NCBI GenBank assembly: GCA_024758765.1
Contig: CP101406.1
Span: forward strand, 1,798,001-1,862,000
DNA length: 64,000 nt
DNA from: Mycobacterium sp. SVM_VP21
GTDB taxonomy: Bacteria > Actinomycetota > Actinomycetes > Mycobacteriales > Mycobacteriaceae
Reading direction: 5' to 3'
Shown: in pieces, positions 1-21,449 of the stretch
Numbering within the stretch: position 1 is the first letter of the stretch
Layout: each line of letters opens with the position of its first letter
Notes under the pieces: generated by a model
What the model saw: the letters and a program-made list of their open reading frames with translations, nothing else
Databases searched by the model: none
Told to the model about the DNA's origin: nothing
Made by a program: the position numbers and the translations under genes

Positions 1-790
1 CGTTGGAGCCTGCGGTGTGGTGCACCACGGCCGCGTGGACCGGGCCGCTCTCCACGGGCTTGCCGCACCGGCCGTAGGCGCCCGCGCCCCAGTGGCTGCG
101 CGGAATGATGTTGGGGGGCTGGCCCGGGCCCAGCACCGCCTTGGGCGGTTGCCACTGTGTGTCGGCCGGGGCCTTGGGCGGCGTGATCAGCACCGCGGAG
201 ACGTTCTGGGCGAAGGGTTGCGCGGCGGTGGCCGGCACATAACCGAGATCGCCCGGGGCGGAGTTCCTAGGGGCCGGCTCCGACTTGGTTGGGGAGCCCT
301 TGGTTGTGGCCGGCCCTTTAGCCTTGGGCTTGGGTTGAGCTGGATCGCCGGTTCGGGTCACCGCGATCTGTACTGCTGTGGTCCGGCCGACGAACACCGG
401 TTCGGTCCCGTCCGGGCCGGGAGCGGGTGCATCGGCCGGCCGGGGGCCCGGGGTCTCCTGCTTGGTCTCGTGCGCGGTCGCATACCAGGGCCCCCAGGAC
501 CCGTCGGCGCGCTTGGCGCGGATCCGTGCCGACGTGCCGCTCAGGTCGGCGCCGGTGAGCGCGACCATGGTGAACGGTTCGTCCTGGGTGATCTCGCGGA
601 CGGTGACGCCCGGTTCCAGGTTTGGCAGCGGCTGCTGGTTCAGCTTGGTCGCGGCAGCGCTGGGGGGCGTCTCAGAGGCGTCGATCGACTTGAAGCCCGA
701 CCCGGAGTTCAACGCCCACGGCAGGATCAGCACGGTCGCGAGAGACGCGGTCAGCTTGATCGTCGGCGGGGGACGACGACGGGTTGGCAC
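1..790 (-). CDS. N-acetylmuramoyl-L-alanine amidase, PGRP/amidase_2 type (partial, C-terminus outside window)
   Basis: Exported peptidoglycan amidase, the likely equivalent of M. tuberculosis Rv3811, which also neighbours erp. Only the first 263 codons are in the window. The start is GTG at 790-788; an in-frame TAA at 802-800 leaves almost no room for another start. The product has a basic N-terminus (VPTRRRPPP), a hydrophobic export segment at about residues 11-30, and a long Pro/Lys-rich middle part. The amidase domain begins at about residue 233 with RSHWGAGAYGRCG and reaches VVHHTAGSN at the window edge. The HH pair (residues 257-258) matches the first zinc-ligand motif of amidase_2/PGRP enzymes. 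By family it should cleave the lactyl-L-Ala bond of peptidoglycan outside the membrane. The remaining catalytic residues cannot be seen. Transcribed leftward, same strand as erp. Confidence 0.85.
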   Translation of the reverse strand, partial: MPTRRRPPPTIKLTASLATVLILPWALNSGSGFKSIDASETPPSAAATKLNQQPLPNLEPGVTVREITQDEPFTMVALTGADLSGTSARIRAKRADGSWGPWYATAHETKQETPGPRPADAPAPGPDGTEPVFVGRTTAVQIAVTRTGDPAQPKPKAKGPATTKGSPTKSEPAPRNSAPGDLGYVPATAAQPFAQNVSAVLITPPKAPADTQWQPPKAVLGPGQPPNIIPRSHWGAGAYGRCGKPVESGPVHAAVVHHTAGSN

Positions 791-873
791 GTGCTGATGT
801 TACGTATGTGTCATGTGTTGTTGGTGATGCGACACGCGTCCTCCAACACCGGCCGCTTTCCTGGGCATTGTTA

Positions 874-930
874 ACGGCACCGCAGAGTCTTCCGGTGCCC
901 GCCGGATGCGGGCTGACTCTGCGGTGCCGT
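874..930 (-). terminator. Stem-loop downstream of erp
   Basis: Perfect 16-bp inverted repeat, ACGGCACCGCAGAGTC (874-889) with GACTCTGCGGTGCCGT (915-930), around a 25-nt loop. It starts 31 bp past the erp stop codon and lies before the amidase gene, so it probably ends erp transcription. No U-tract follows, as is common in mycobacteria. The GACTCTGCG core recurs in the hairpin at 11128-11184. Confidence 0.6.
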
Positions 931-961
931 CGGGGCGGAACAGCTCCGCTGTTGTGTCTGG

Positions 962-5277
<4,316 letters not shown>

Positions 5278-5281
<4 letters not shown>

Positions 5282-5850
5282 CCGAACTCGGCCGCGCGCT
5301 CGACCTGGATGATTCGGTACCCCCGCACGGCGAGGACGCCGTGCTGGTCGGGGTGCAATCGGCACTGACCGGTCGGCCCGGCGTGCTGCCGGTAGCCCGG
5401 GCAATGTCGCACTTCGGTGAGCACAGCCTGGGCTGGCTGGCGATAGCGGCGCTCGGCGCCGTGCTCCAGCCGCAGCGGCGCCGCAGCTGGCTGCTTGCCG
5501 GCGCCGGAACATTCGCCGCGCACGTCGCCGCGGTGATCGTCAAACGCATCGTGCGGCGCAAACGCCCGAACCACCCGGCGATCGCGGTCAATGTCGGCAC
5601 GCCGAGTGCCTTGAGCTTCCCCTCGGCGCACGCGACCTCCACCGCGGCGGCGGCCGTCCTGCTGGGCCGCGCGGCCGGCCTGCGGCGCAGGGGCCGATCG
5701 GCCCTGATGACACTGCTGGTGCCGCCGATGGCGCTGTCGCGCCTGGTGCTCGGGGTGCACTATCCCAGTGATGTTGCCGCCGGCGCGCTGATTGGCGCCG
5801 CCGTCGCCGCAGCCGCGATCCGCCTGGACAACTCTGGAGACTCGGGATGA
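5278..5850 (+). CDS. PAP2-family membrane phosphatase (Rv3807c-like)
   Basis: Integral membrane phosphatase, probably acting on a decaprenyl-phosphoryl-pentose intermediate. The M. tuberculosis homologue Rv3807c has been proposed to remove the 5-phosphate from decaprenyl-phosphoryl-5-phosphoribose, the product of the next gene. The start ATG 5278 overlaps the glfT2 stop. The 190-residue protein has the three PAP2 signatures: KX6RP (residues 89-97, KRIVRRKRP), PSAH (115-118) and SRX3GX(H)X3D (154-165, SRLVLGVHYPSD), with hydrophobic segments between. The substrate is inferred from context and literature, not from the sequence. Confidence 0.9.
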
Positions 5851-6770
5851 GCGCAGAAACGCAAGATCGCACGTCGGAGCTCGGCCCGCCGGCCAACCTG
5901 CTCTCCGGGGTGATCAAGGCCATGCGGCCGCGCCAGTGGGTGAAGAACGTTCTGGTGGTCGCGGCCCCGTTGGCGGCGCTCGGCGGTGGCGTCCACTACG
6001 ACTACGCCGATCTGGCACGCAAGTCGCTGATCGCGTTCGTGGTGTTCTCCCTGGCGGCGTCCGCGGTGTACCTGATCAACGACGCTCAGGACGTGGAAGC
6101 CGATCGGGCACATCCCACCAAGCGATTCCGGCCGATCGCTGCCGGTGTGGTGCCGGTCGGGTTGGCCTATGCCCTGGCGGCGTTGTTGGGGGCGGCCTCG
6201 CTGGGCATCTCCTGGTGGCTGACTCCGAACCTGGCTCTGGTGATGGCGATCTATCTCGCGATTCAGCTGGCTTACTGCTTTGGGCTCAAACATCAAGCGG
6301 TGCTGGATATCTGCATCGTCTCTTCGGGGTTCCTGATTCGGGCCATCGCCGGCGGCGTGGCCGCCAGCATCCCGTTGTCGCAGTGGTTCCTGTTGGTGAT
6401 GGCGTTCGGGTCGCTGTTCATGGCGGCCGGCAAGCGCTACGCCGAGAAGCAATTGGCCGAACAGACCGGCGCCAAGATCCGTAAGTCGCTGGAGAACTAC
6501 ACCAGCACCTACCTGCGCTTCGTGTGGACGCTGGCGGCCACTGCGGCGGTGGTCTGCTACAGCCTGTACGCGTTCGAACGCGACAGCGGTTCGGGGTCGT
6601 GGTTCGCGGTGTCTATCATTCCGATCGTCATCGGCGTGCTGCGCTTCGCGGTGGACGTCGACGGGGGTATGGCCGGCGAAGCGGAGGACATCCTGCGACG
6701 TGACCGGGTGCTGCAGCTGGCGGCGCTGGCCTGGATCGGAACCATCGGTGCTGCCGTCGCCTTCGGCTAG
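5847..6770 (+). CDS. ubiA: Decaprenyl-phosphate phosphoribosyltransferase
   Basis: UbiA-superfamily membrane enzyme that transfers 5-phosphoribose from PRPP to decaprenyl phosphate. This is the first committed step to decaprenyl-phosphoryl-arabinose, completed by the dprE1/dprE2 products at 35597-37753. The start ATG 5847 overlaps the preceding stop (ATGA). Of 307 residues (302 in M. tuberculosis Rv3806c), the first Asp-rich motif NDAQDVEADR lies at 78-87, followed by HPTKRFRPIAAG. Several membrane helices span the rest, and a second polar segment (FERDSGSG) replaces the second Asp motif, as in this subfamily. UbiA changes are known to contribute to ethambutol resistance in M. tuberculosis. 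Confidence 0.95.
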   Translation: MSAETQDRTSELGPPANLLSGVIKAMRPRQWVKNVLVVAAPLAALGGGVHYDYADLARKSLIAFVVFSLAASAVYLINDAQDVEADRAHPTKRFRPIAAGVVPVGLAYALAALLGAASLGISWWLTPNLALVMAIYLAIQLAYCFGLKHQAVLDICIVSSGFLIRAIAGGVAASIPLSQWFLLVMAFGSLFMAAGKRYAEKQLAEQTGAKIRKSLENYTSTYLRFVWTLAATAAVVCYSLYAFERDSGSGSWFAVSIIPIVIGVLRFAVDVDGGMAGEAEDILRRDRVLQLAALAWIGTIGAAVAFG

Positions 6771-6855
6771 CTCGGCCCGGGGGGCCACGAGCGGCAGAGC
6801 GCCGGACTCCCGGGTCCGGCCGCTGGGCTGGCCCGCGGTCTCCTACAACCCTTCG

Positions 6856-8772
6856 GTGCGGCTGAGCTCGTGGGCCGGGGTAGCGGTGGTGCTGCTGATG
6901 TTCGGCATCGGCGCGTGGCGGCGGCGCTGGATCTCCGACGACGGCCTGATCGTGCTGCGCACCGTGCGCAATCTGCTGGCCGGCAACGGCCCGGTGTTCA
7001 ATGTCGGGGAGCGCGTAGAGGCCAATACCTCGACAGCCTGGACGTATCTGATGTATCTCGGCAGCTGGCTCGGTGGGCCGGTGCGTATGGAATACGTGGC
7101 GCTGGTCTTCGCGCTGGTGCTGACCCTGGCCGGAGTGGCGATGTTGATGCTGGGCACCGCTCGGCTCTACGCGCCGGGCCTGCAGGGTCGCCGCGCGCTG
7201 CTGCTGCCGGCCGGGGCGCTGGTCTACATCGCGATTCCCCCGGCCCGAGACTTCGCCACCTCCGGCCTGGAGGCCGGCCTGGTGCTGGCCTACCTGGGGC
7301 TGCTGTGGTGGATGCTGGTCTGCTGGTCCCAGGCGCTGCGGATGCCCCGATCGCGTGCTCGCGGCGCTCTTTTCACCGCATGCCTGGCATTCGTGGCCGG
7401 TTGCAGTGTGCTGGTCCGCCCCGAATTGGCGCTGATCGGCGGCGGCGCGCTGATCATGCTGTTGATCTCCGCGCGGGAGTGGCGGCCCCGCGCGCTGATC
7501 CTGGTGGCCGGCGGCGCGCTGCCGGTGGCGTATCAGATCTTCCGGATGGGCTACTACGCCCTGCTGGTGCCGGGGACCGCGCTGGCCAAAGACGCGGCCG
7601 GCGACAAGTGGTCGCAGGGCATGATCTACCTGGCCAACTTCAACGCCCCGTACGCGCTGTGGGTGCCCGCCGTGTTGCTGGTGGCGCTCGGCGCGGCATT
7701 GTGGGTGGGCGCTGCCGTCCGTTATCGGCCGCGCCGGCCGGTGCCGCCCGGCGTCGGCCCGTGGGCCCGCCTGGTGCAGAGCCCCGGAGCCGTGGTCTGT
7801 TTCTTCGTGTTCAGCGGGCTGCTGCAGGCGGCCTACTGGGTGCGCCAGGGCGGCGACTTCATGCACGGGCGGGTGCTGCTGGCACCGCTGTTCTGCATGC
7901 TGGCCCCGGTGGCGGTCATTCCGGTGCTGCTGCCCGACGGCGCGCGGTACCGCCGGGAGGCCGGCCTGCCGCTCAGCGGCGCCGTCGGGCTGCTGTGGCT
8001 GGCGGTGGCCGGCTGGGCGCTATGGGCGGCCAACTCGCCGGGGATGGGTGACGATGCCACTCGCGTCACCTACTCCGGGATCGTCGACGAGCGCCGGTTC
8101 TACTCCCAGGCGACCGGCAATGCCCACCCGCTGACCGCCGCGGACTACCTCGGCTATCCGCGGATGCGCGCGGTGTTGACCACGATTGCCGCCACCCCCG
8201 ACGGGGCGCTGCTGCTGCCGTCGGGCAACTACGACCAGTGGGACGTGGTTCCGGTGATCCTGCCGGTGCCCCCGGGGATCGGTGTTGCGGCCGATCCCGA
8301 TCCGGGCGGAACCGGTCCCCACACCGTCTTCTTCACCAACATGGGGATGCTGGGCATGAACACCGGCCTGGACGTCCGGGTGCTGGACCAGATCGGGCTG
8401 ATCAATCCGATCGCGGCGCACACCGAACGGCTGGAGCACGGCCGGATCGGTCACGACAAGGACCTGTTCCGGGATTGGATCGTGGCTGACGGCCCGTGGG
8501 TCAAGTGGTACCCGCTGATCCCGGGCTACCTGGATCAGGACTGGATCGCCCAGGCGGAGGCGGCGCTGCGATGCCCCGACACCGCGGCGGTGCTGGGCTC
8601 GGTGCGTGCACCGATGGGCCCGCGCCGGTTTTTGTCCAATGTGTTGCACTCGCCGGGCTTCACCCGCTACCGCATCGAGCGGGTCCCTCGCGACGAATTG
8701 ATCCGCTGCGGACTGGCCGTGTCCGAACCGACCCGACCGACCTATACCGGGATGCCGCCTGAGCTCCCCTGA
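6856..8772 (+). CDS. aftB: Terminal beta-(1,2)-arabinofuranosyltransferase AftB
   Basis: GT-C membrane glycosyltransferase that uses decaprenyl-phosphoryl-arabinose to add terminal beta-(1,2)-Araf to arabinan on the periplasmic side. I chose GTG 6856, which gives VRLSSWAGVAVVLLMFG and a 638-residue protein (627 in M. tuberculosis Rv3805c). No ATG/GTG/TTG lies in frame between the ubiA stop (6770) and this codon, though the frame is open into ubiA and GTG 6748 cannot be excluded. The catalytic DD of GT-C enzymes is at residues 28-29 (WISDDGLIVLRTVRN), followed by NTSTAWTYLMY, many membrane helices and a soluble C-terminal part (GPWVKWYPLIPGYLDQDW). Last gene of the glf operon. Confidence 0.93.
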   Translation: MRLSSWAGVAVVLLMFGIGAWRRRWISDDGLIVLRTVRNLLAGNGPVFNVGERVEANTSTAWTYLMYLGSWLGGPVRMEYVALVFALVLTLAGVAMLMLGTARLYAPGLQGRRALLLPAGALVYIAIPPARDFATSGLEAGLVLAYLGLLWWMLVCWSQALRMPRSRARGALFTACLAFVAGCSVLVRPELALIGGGALIMLLISAREWRPRALILVAGGALPVAYQIFRMGYYALLVPGTALAKDAAGDKWSQGMIYLANFNAPYALWVPAVLLVALGAALWVGAAVRYRPRRPVPPGVGPWARLVQSPGAVVCFFVFSGLLQAAYWVRQGGDFMHGRVLLAPLFCMLAPVAVIPVLLPDGARYRREAGLPLSGAVGLLWLAVAGWALWAANSPGMGDDATRVTYSGIVDERRFYSQATGNAHPLTAADYLGYPRMRAVLTTIAATPDGALLLPSGNYDQWDVVPVILPVPPGIGVAADPDPGGTGPHTVFFTNMGMLGMNTGLDVRVLDQIGLINPIAAHTERLEHGRIGHDKDLFRDWIVADGPWVKWYPLIPGYLDQDWIAQAEAALRCPDTAAVLGSVRAPMGPRRFLSNVLHSPGFTRYRIERVPRDELIRCGLAVSEPTRPTYTGMPPELP

Positions 8773-8821
8773 CTGTCGGGTGCCGGGCCGACTCAAAAAT
8801 TGTGACGGACGTCATTCTCCG

Positions 8822-8850
8822 GACCCGGCAGCTACCCGTCTTGCCGGGTC
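8822..8850 (+). terminator. Hairpin after aftB
   Basis: GACCCGGCA (8822-8830) and TGCCGGGTC (8842-8850) form a perfect 9-bp stem with an 11-nt loop, 49 bp after the aftB stop. It probably ends the glf-aftB transcript. No T-run follows, so the assignment rests on position and stem quality. Confidence 0.45.
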
Positions 8851-9031
8851 TCACCGGCTGGAATGCCCACATGAGCGCAGCACGCCGACTGTCACAAAAT
8901 CCGGTCGCTGGCCGGGTGGTGGGCCCCGTGATGGAACCCGGGGCCCTCGATGGCGAACGTTTTGTGGTTGACTACACCGGCACTGTTGCGTTGGCACGCA
9001 CAGATCGGGTCCGAGTCGGGCCACGCTATGA

Positions 9032-10054
<1,023 letters not shown>

Positions 10055-10077
10055 TCCAGAACGCTAAAGATGTACCG

Positions 10078-10113
10078 CCGACGGCGGCGACCCCGACGGG
10101 TCGTCGCCGTCGG
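10078..10113 (+). terminator. Terminator hairpin after fbpA
   Basis: CCGACGGCGGCGACCC (10078-10093) pairs with GGGTCGTCGCCGTCGG (10098-10113): 16 bp with one G-T wobble and a 4-nt CGAC loop, then TCGTTTCC. It lies 23 bp after the fbpA stop and is a good intrinsic terminator candidate. Confidence 0.7.
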
Positions 10114-10224
10114 TCGTTTCCTGCCTTGCCCGCGAGTGCCGTGTGATTGACTACCTCCCGGGGTCAGGGCGCGCGACCAGCGGGTGGAATCATCACGAAA
10201 TCTGTGCCGACGAGCGAGGTGGAT

Positions 10225-11118
10225 ATGAGCGGACTGTCGAAGTTGCTGCGGGCGCTGTGCGTGACCGTGCTGATGCTGGGAATGTGGGGCGGGGGCACGA
10301 TCGTCGGCGCAGCGGCGCATGCCGCACAGTTCGAGAACCTGATGGTCCCGTCGCCCTCAATGGGCCGCGACATCCCGGTGGCGTTCCTCAACCAGGGACC
10401 GCACGCGGTGTACCTGCTCGACGCGTTCGACGCCCACCCCGAGGTGAGCAACTGGGTGACCGCGGGCAACGCGATGAACACCCTGGCCGGTAAGGGTGTG
10501 TCGGTCGTTGCCCCGGCCGGCGGCGCCTACAGCATGTACACCAACTGGGAGCAGGACGGCAGCAAGCAGTGGGACACCTTCCTGTCCAGTGAGCTGCCGG
10601 ACTGGCTGGCGGCCAACCGGGGCCTGGCGCCGGGCGGGCACGCCGTGGTCGGTGCGTCCCAGGGCGGCTACGGGGCACTGGCGCTGGCCACCTTCCACCC
10701 CGACCGGTTCGGCTTCGCCGGCTCGATGTCGGGCTTCCTGGGGCCGGCCAACACCACCGAGGGCGGCGTCATCGCTGCGGGCCTGCAGAACTTCGGCGGG
10801 GTGGACCCGTACGGCATGTGGGGCGCACCGCAGCTCGGCCGGTGGAAGTGGCACGACCCGACCGTGCACGCCACCCTGCTGGCGCAGAACAACACCCGGG
10901 TCTGGATCTACGCTCCGCTGGGCGGCGCCTCCAACCCGGCCGCGATGATCGGCGACCCCTCGCAGGCGGCCGGCAGCGGTCGGTACTTCAACTCGCAGTA
11001 CCGGCAGGTGCGCGGCAAGAACGGGCACTTCGACTTCTCGGCCGGTGACAACGGCTGGGGATCGTGGGCGTCGCAGCTGGGCGCCATGGCTGGCGACATC
11101 GTCGGCGCGATCCGGTAA
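10225..11118 (+). CDS. fbpD: MPT51/MPB51-like antigen 85 paralogue
   Basis: Secreted alpha/beta-hydrolase-fold protein of the antigen 85 family (M. tuberculosis Rv3803c, MPT51). MPT51 binds extracellular matrix and has no known mycolyltransferase activity. The start ATG 10225 (MSGLSKLLRALCVTVLM) follows GAGGTGG; the frame extends upstream to 10147 without family similarity. The 297 residues comprise a signal peptide to about residue 35 and the core FENLMVPSPSMGRDIPVAFL...GNAMNTLAGKGVSVVAPAGG. The nucleophile elbow reads VVGASQGGYG with Ser145; in MPT51 of M. tuberculosis this position is, as I recall, alanine. The antigen 85 histidine region reads GDNGWGSW, so the catalytic His is absent and the acidic member is not evident. 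An enzymatic role remains doubtful. Confidence 0.93.
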   Translation: MSGLSKLLRALCVTVLMLGMWGGGTIVGAAAHAAQFENLMVPSPSMGRDIPVAFLNQGPHAVYLLDAFDAHPEVSNWVTAGNAMNTLAGKGVSVVAPAGGAYSMYTNWEQDGSKQWDTFLSSELPDWLAANRGLAPGGHAVVGASQGGYGALALATFHPDRFGFAGSMSGFLGPANTTEGGVIAAGLQNFGGVDPYGMWGAPQLGRWKWHDPTVHATLLAQNNTRVWIYAPLGGASNPAAMIGDPSQAAGSGRYFNSQYRQVRGKNGHFDFSAGDNGWGSWASQLGAMAGDIVGAIR

Positions 11119-11127
11119 CTCTTGCGT

Positions 11128-11184
11128 TGACTCTGCGTCCACGGCGGGAAAGTTCGAGTAGGCACCGCCCTGGACGCAGAGTCA
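11128..11184 (+). terminator. Stem-loop between the MPT51-like gene and the cutinase gene
   Basis: TGACTCTGCGTCCA (11128-11141) and TGGACGCAGAGTCA (11171-11184) form a perfect 14-bp stem around a 29-nt loop that starts 10 bp after the MPT51-like stop. The GACTCTGCG core equals that of the hairpin at 874-930. A terminator role is likely. Confidence 0.6.
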
Positions 11185-11221
11185 GTGTGTGCCGTCGCCG
11201 ATCTGTACCGTGAAAGGCGAT

Positions 11222-12289
11222 ATGGCCAAGAAGAAGACATCGAGAACCTCGCGCAAATCCGCGAGATCTCCTCGCAAGTCCCCAGCCAACCGCCGCCGCG
11301 TCCTCGCCTGGATCGCCGCCGGCGCGATGGCGCTCGTGGTGGCGCTGGTGATCGTCGCGGTGGTGATCTGGATTCGGCGCCCGGCCACACCCCCGATCGC
11401 GGAGCAGCCGGGAGCGGGCGTCCCGTCGACCAGTTCGGTCCCGACGCGGACCCGCAAGCCACGCCCGGCCTACCAGGACGCCAGCTGCCCGGATGTGCAG
11501 CTGGTGTCGGTGCCCGGCACCTGGGAGTCCTCGCGGACCGATGACCCGCTCAACCCCACCGAGTTCCCCCGGGCGCTGCTGCTCACCGTCACCCGCCCGA
11601 TCGCCGAGCAGTTCGACGCGGCCCGGGTGCAGACCTACACGGTTCCCTACACCGCGCAGTTCCATAATCCGCTGTCGGCCGACAAGCAGATGAGCTACAA
11701 CGACAGCCGGGCCGAGGGCACCCGGGCGACCGTCAAGGCGATGACGGAGATGAACGACAAGTGCCCGCTGACCAGCTACGTGCTGGTCGGTTTCTCCCAG
11801 GGCGCGGTGATCGCCGGTGACGTCGCCAGCGACATCGGCAACGGCCGCGGCCCGGTCGACGAGGACCTGGTGCTGGGCGTGACGCTGATCGCCGACGGCC
11901 GGCGCCAGGCCGGCAGCGGTAGCGGTGTTGATGTGCCGCCTACCCCGCCGGGGCAAGGTGCCGAGGTCACCCTGCACGAACTGCCGATCCTGTCCGGGAT
12001 GGGACTGACCATGACCGGTGCACGCAACGGCGGATTCGGAGATCTCGCCCAGCGCACCAACGAGATCTGTGCCCGCGGTGATCTGATCTGTGCCGCGCCG
12101 CGAGAGGCGTTCAGTGTCGGCAAATTGCCCGCCACCCTGGAGACATTGGCGGGCGGAGCGGGTCAGCCGGTGCACGCGCTGTACGGCACCACCGACTTCT
12201 GGGACCACGACGGCCAGTCCGCCACCCAGTGGACGTTGAACTGGGCACGTGACCTCGTCGACAACGCGCCGCATCCGCCGCACGGGTGA
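11222..12289 (+). CDS. culp6: Cutinase-like lipase/thioesterase (Rv3802c-like)
   Basis: Membrane-anchored serine hydrolase of the cutinase family. M. tuberculosis Rv3802c has phospholipase A and thioesterase activity and is essential, always beside fadD32-pks13-accD4. The start ATG 11222 gives [12 protein letters not shown] after AAAGG; the frame is open back to 11189. The 355 residues begin with a Lys/Arg-rich cytoplasmic tail, longer than in M. tuberculosis, then a membrane helix at about 29-50 and a Pro/Thr linker. The hydrolase domain starts at [19 protein letters not shown]. The nucleophile Ser192 lies in [14 protein letters not shown]. Cysteines of the family ([23 protein letters not shown]) are present. 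The domain should face the periplasm. Confidence 0.93.
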   Translation: MAKKKTSRTSRKSARSPRKSPANRRRVLAWIAAGAMALVVALVIVAVVIWIRRPATPPIAEQPGAGVPSTSSVPTRTRKPRPAYQDASCPDVQLVSVPGTWESSRTDDPLNPTEFPRALLLTVTRPIAEQFDAARVQTYTVPYTAQFHNPLSADKQMSYNDSRAEGTRATVKAMTEMNDKCPLTSYVLVGFSQGAVIAGDVASDIGNGRGPVDEDLVLGVTLIADGRRQAGSGSGVDVPPTPPGQGAEVTLHELPILSGMGLTMTGARNGGFGDLAQRTNEICARGDLICAAPREAFSVGKLPATLETLAGGAGQPVHALYGTTDFWDHDGQSATQWTLNWARDLVDNAPHPPHG

Positions 12290-12302
12290 TGCCCCCAGCC
12301 AA

Positions 12303-12408
12303 CCCGGCGGTTTAGCGAGGCTCGACGAAGGAGAGGCGAAGCTGGAACCGCGGCATGAGCCCCGGCGGTTTAGCGAGGCTCGACGAAGGAGAGGCGAAGC
12401 TGGAACCG
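12303..12408. repeat. Tandem 48-bp direct repeat (two copies)
   Basis: Two identical 48-bp copies, 12303-12350 and 12361-12408, separated by 10 bp. Each starts CCCGGCGGTTTAGCGAGGCT and ends GGCGAAGCTGGAACCG. A third, 42/45 identical copy lies on the other strand inside embC at 30749-30793. This is a dispersed short repeat of unknown type. Confidence 0.9.
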
Positions 12409-12451
12409 GCTCGTGACCTGGAGACTGGCGTCACACGCGGTACCGTTTGAT

Positions 12452-12480
12452 TTGGCATGGGCCGCACCGACCTCTAACAT
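12452..12480 (+). promoter_or_regulatory. Candidate promoter for fadD32-pks13-accD4
   Basis: -35 TTGGCA (12452-12457) and -10 TAACAT (12475-12480) with an exact 17-bp spacer, in the only AT-rich part of the culp6-fadD32 gap. Transcription would start near 12487, leaving a leader of about 165 nt before fadD32. Confidence 0.55.
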
Positions 12481-12651
12481 TAAGAGAAATTTAAGAGCGG
12501 CGGTCCGTGGCCGCAGGGCAGCAGCGCGTCGTCCGGGTGCCGGCAACCATTACCATCTGTGAGGTCCCGGGCCCGCGCGATGTAACGCAGCGGCGTGGCC
12601 ACACGCGCCCGGCAGCTGATGAGAACGTATGTTCGCGACAGGAGATTTTGC

Positions 12652-14562
12652 ATGGCCCCGGCAACACAGGCCAACTACCACAACCCGTTCGTCAAGGACG
12701 GCAAGATCCGGTTCCCGGACAACGCCAACTTGGTGCGCACCGTCGAGCGCTGGGCTGCGTTGCGCGGCGACAAGGTGGCGTACCGCTTCCTGGACTACTC
12801 CACCGAGCGCGATGGCGTAGCTCGTGAGATCTCCTGGGCCGACTTCGGCGCCCGCAACCGCGCACTGGGTGCCCGGCTGCAGCAGGTCACCGAGCCCGGT
12901 GACCGGGTGGCGATCCTGTGCCCGCAGAACCTGGACTACCTGGTGTCGTTCTTCGGGATCATGTACTCCGGCCGGATCGCCGTGCCGCTGTTCGACCCGG
13001 GCGAGCCGGGCCACGTGGGCCGGCTGCACGCGGTGCTCGACGACTGCACCCCGTCGGCGGTGCTGACCACCACCGACTCCGCCGAGGGTGTGCGGAAGTT
13101 CTTCCGCAGCCGCCCGGCCAACGCCCGCCCGCGCGTGATCGCCGTCGACGCGGTGCCCGACGAGGTGGGGTCGACCTGGGTTATGCCCGAAGCCGACCGG
13201 ACCGCGGTCGCCTACCTGCAGTACACCTCCGGCTCCACCCGCACCCCGACCGGGGTGAAGATCAGCCACTTGAACCTGCCCACCAACGTCGTCCAGCTGC
13301 TGGACGCGCTCAAGGGACGTGAGGGCGACCGTGGCGTCACCTGGCTGCCGTTCTTCCACGACATGGGCCTGGTCACCATCCTGCTGTCGTGCGTGATGGG
13401 GCAGCAGTTCACCTTCATGACCCCCGCGGCGTTCGTGCGCCGGCCCTACCGGTGGATCAAGGAGATGGCCCGCAAGGAAGGGGAGACCGGTGAGTGCTTC
13501 TCGGTGGCCCCCAACTTCGCCTTCGAGCACGCCGCGGCCCGCGGCCTGCCCAAGGAAGGCGACCCGCCGCTGGACCTGAGCAACGTCCGGGCGATCCTCA
13601 ACGGCAGCGAGCCGGTGTCGGCGGCCTCGGTACGCAAGTTCAACGAGGCCTTCGGCCCGTACGGATTCCGCGAAGAGGCCATCAAGCCGTCCTACGGACT
13701 GGCCGAAGCCACCCTGTTTGTGTCCACCACCCCGCCCGACGAGGGACCGCGCGTGGTCTACGTCGACCGCGAGGAGCTCAACAACGGCAACCGCTTCATC
13801 GAGGTTCCCGCCGATGCCCCCAACGCCGTCAGCCAGGCTTCGGCCGGCCGGGTGGCCGTGGACCAGTGGGCGGTGATCGTCGACTACGAGACCGGCGCCG
13901 AGCTGCCCGACGGTCAGATCGGTGAGATCTGGCTGCAGGGCAACAACATGGGCATCGGCTACTGGAACCGGGAGCAGGAGACCGCCGACACGTTCCACAA
14001 CGTGCTCAAGTCCCGGACCACCCCGTCACGGGCCGAGGGCGCCGACGAGAACGGTTTTTGGGTGCGTACCGGTGACTACGGCGCCTACTACAAGGACGAC
14101 CTCTACATCACCGGTCGCGTCAAGGACCTGGTGATCGTGGACGGCCGTAACCACTATCCGCAGGACTTGGAGTACTCCGCGCAGGAGGCCAGCCGGGCGC
14201 TGCGGGCCGGCTACGTCGCGGCGTTCTCGGTGCCGGCCAACCAGCTGCCCCAGTCGGCCTTCGACAACCCGCACTCCGGGCTGAAGTTCGACGCCGAGGA
14301 CAGCTCCGAGCAGCTGGTGATCGTCGCCGAGCGCGCCCCGGGCGCCCACAAGCTCGAATACCAGCCGATCGCCGACGACATCCGGGCGGCGATCGCGGTG
14401 CGCCACGGCGTGACCGTGCGTGATGTGCTGCTGGTGTCGGCGGGCACCGTCCCGCGTACCTCCAGTGGCAAGATCGGTCGCCGCGCCTGCCGGGCTGCCT
14501 ACCTGGACGGCAGCCTGCGTGGCGGCACCACCGGCCCGAACGCCTACCCCGACGAGGTCTAA
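12652..14562 (+). CDS. fadD32: Long-chain fatty-acyl-AMP ligase FadD32
   Basis: Activates the long meromycolic acid as acyl-AMP and loads it on the N-terminal ACP of Pks13. The start ATG 12652 ([20 protein letters not shown]) has AGGAG 7 nt upstream; the frame is open back to 12595 but lacks family similarity there. The 636 residues match the family (637 in M. tuberculosis Rv3801c). The nucleotide-binding loop [14 protein letters not shown] is at about 187-200. Other hallmarks are [37 protein letters not shown], and the C-terminal IKDLVI/GRNHYP-type segment and [10 protein letters not shown]. The stop is 6 bp before pks13, so the genes are cotranscribed. Confidence 0.97.
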   Translation: MAPATQANYHNPFVKDGKIRFPDNANLVRTVERWAALRGDKVAYRFLDYSTERDGVAREISWADFGARNRALGARLQQVTEPGDRVAILCPQNLDYLVSFFGIMYSGRIAVPLFDPGEPGHVGRLHAVLDDCTPSAVLTTTDSAEGVRKFFRSRPANARPRVIAVDAVPDEVGSTWVMPEADRTAVAYLQYTSGSTRTPTGVKISHLNLPTNVVQLLDALKGREGDRGVTWLPFFHDMGLVTILLSCVMGQQFTFMTPAAFVRRPYRWIKEMARKEGETGECFSVAPNFAFEHAAARGLPKEGDPPLDLSNVRAILNGSEPVSAASVRKFNEAFGPYGFREEAIKPSYGLAEATLFVSTTPPDEGPRVVYVDREELNNGNRFIEVPADAPNAVSQASAGRVAVDQWAVIVDYETGAELPDGQIGEIWLQGNNMGIGYWNREQETADTFHNVLKSRTTPSRAEGADENGFWVRTGDYGAYYKDDLYITGRVKDLVIVDGRNHYPQDLEYSAQEASRALRAGYVAAFSVPANQLPQSAFDNPHSGLKFDAEDSSEQLVIVAERAPGAHKLEYQPIADDIRAAIAVRHGVTVRDVLLVSAGTVPRTSSGKIGRRACRAAYLDGSLRGGTTGPNAYPDEV

Positions 14563-14568
14563 CCCCAG

Positions 14569-21449
<6,881 letters not shown>

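Noticed and set aside
12629-12820. Alternative FadD32 start at an ATG 12629 resembling the M. tuberculosis N-terminus
   Set aside because: It is in a different frame from the FadD32 coding sequence; ATG 12652 has a good ribosome-binding site.
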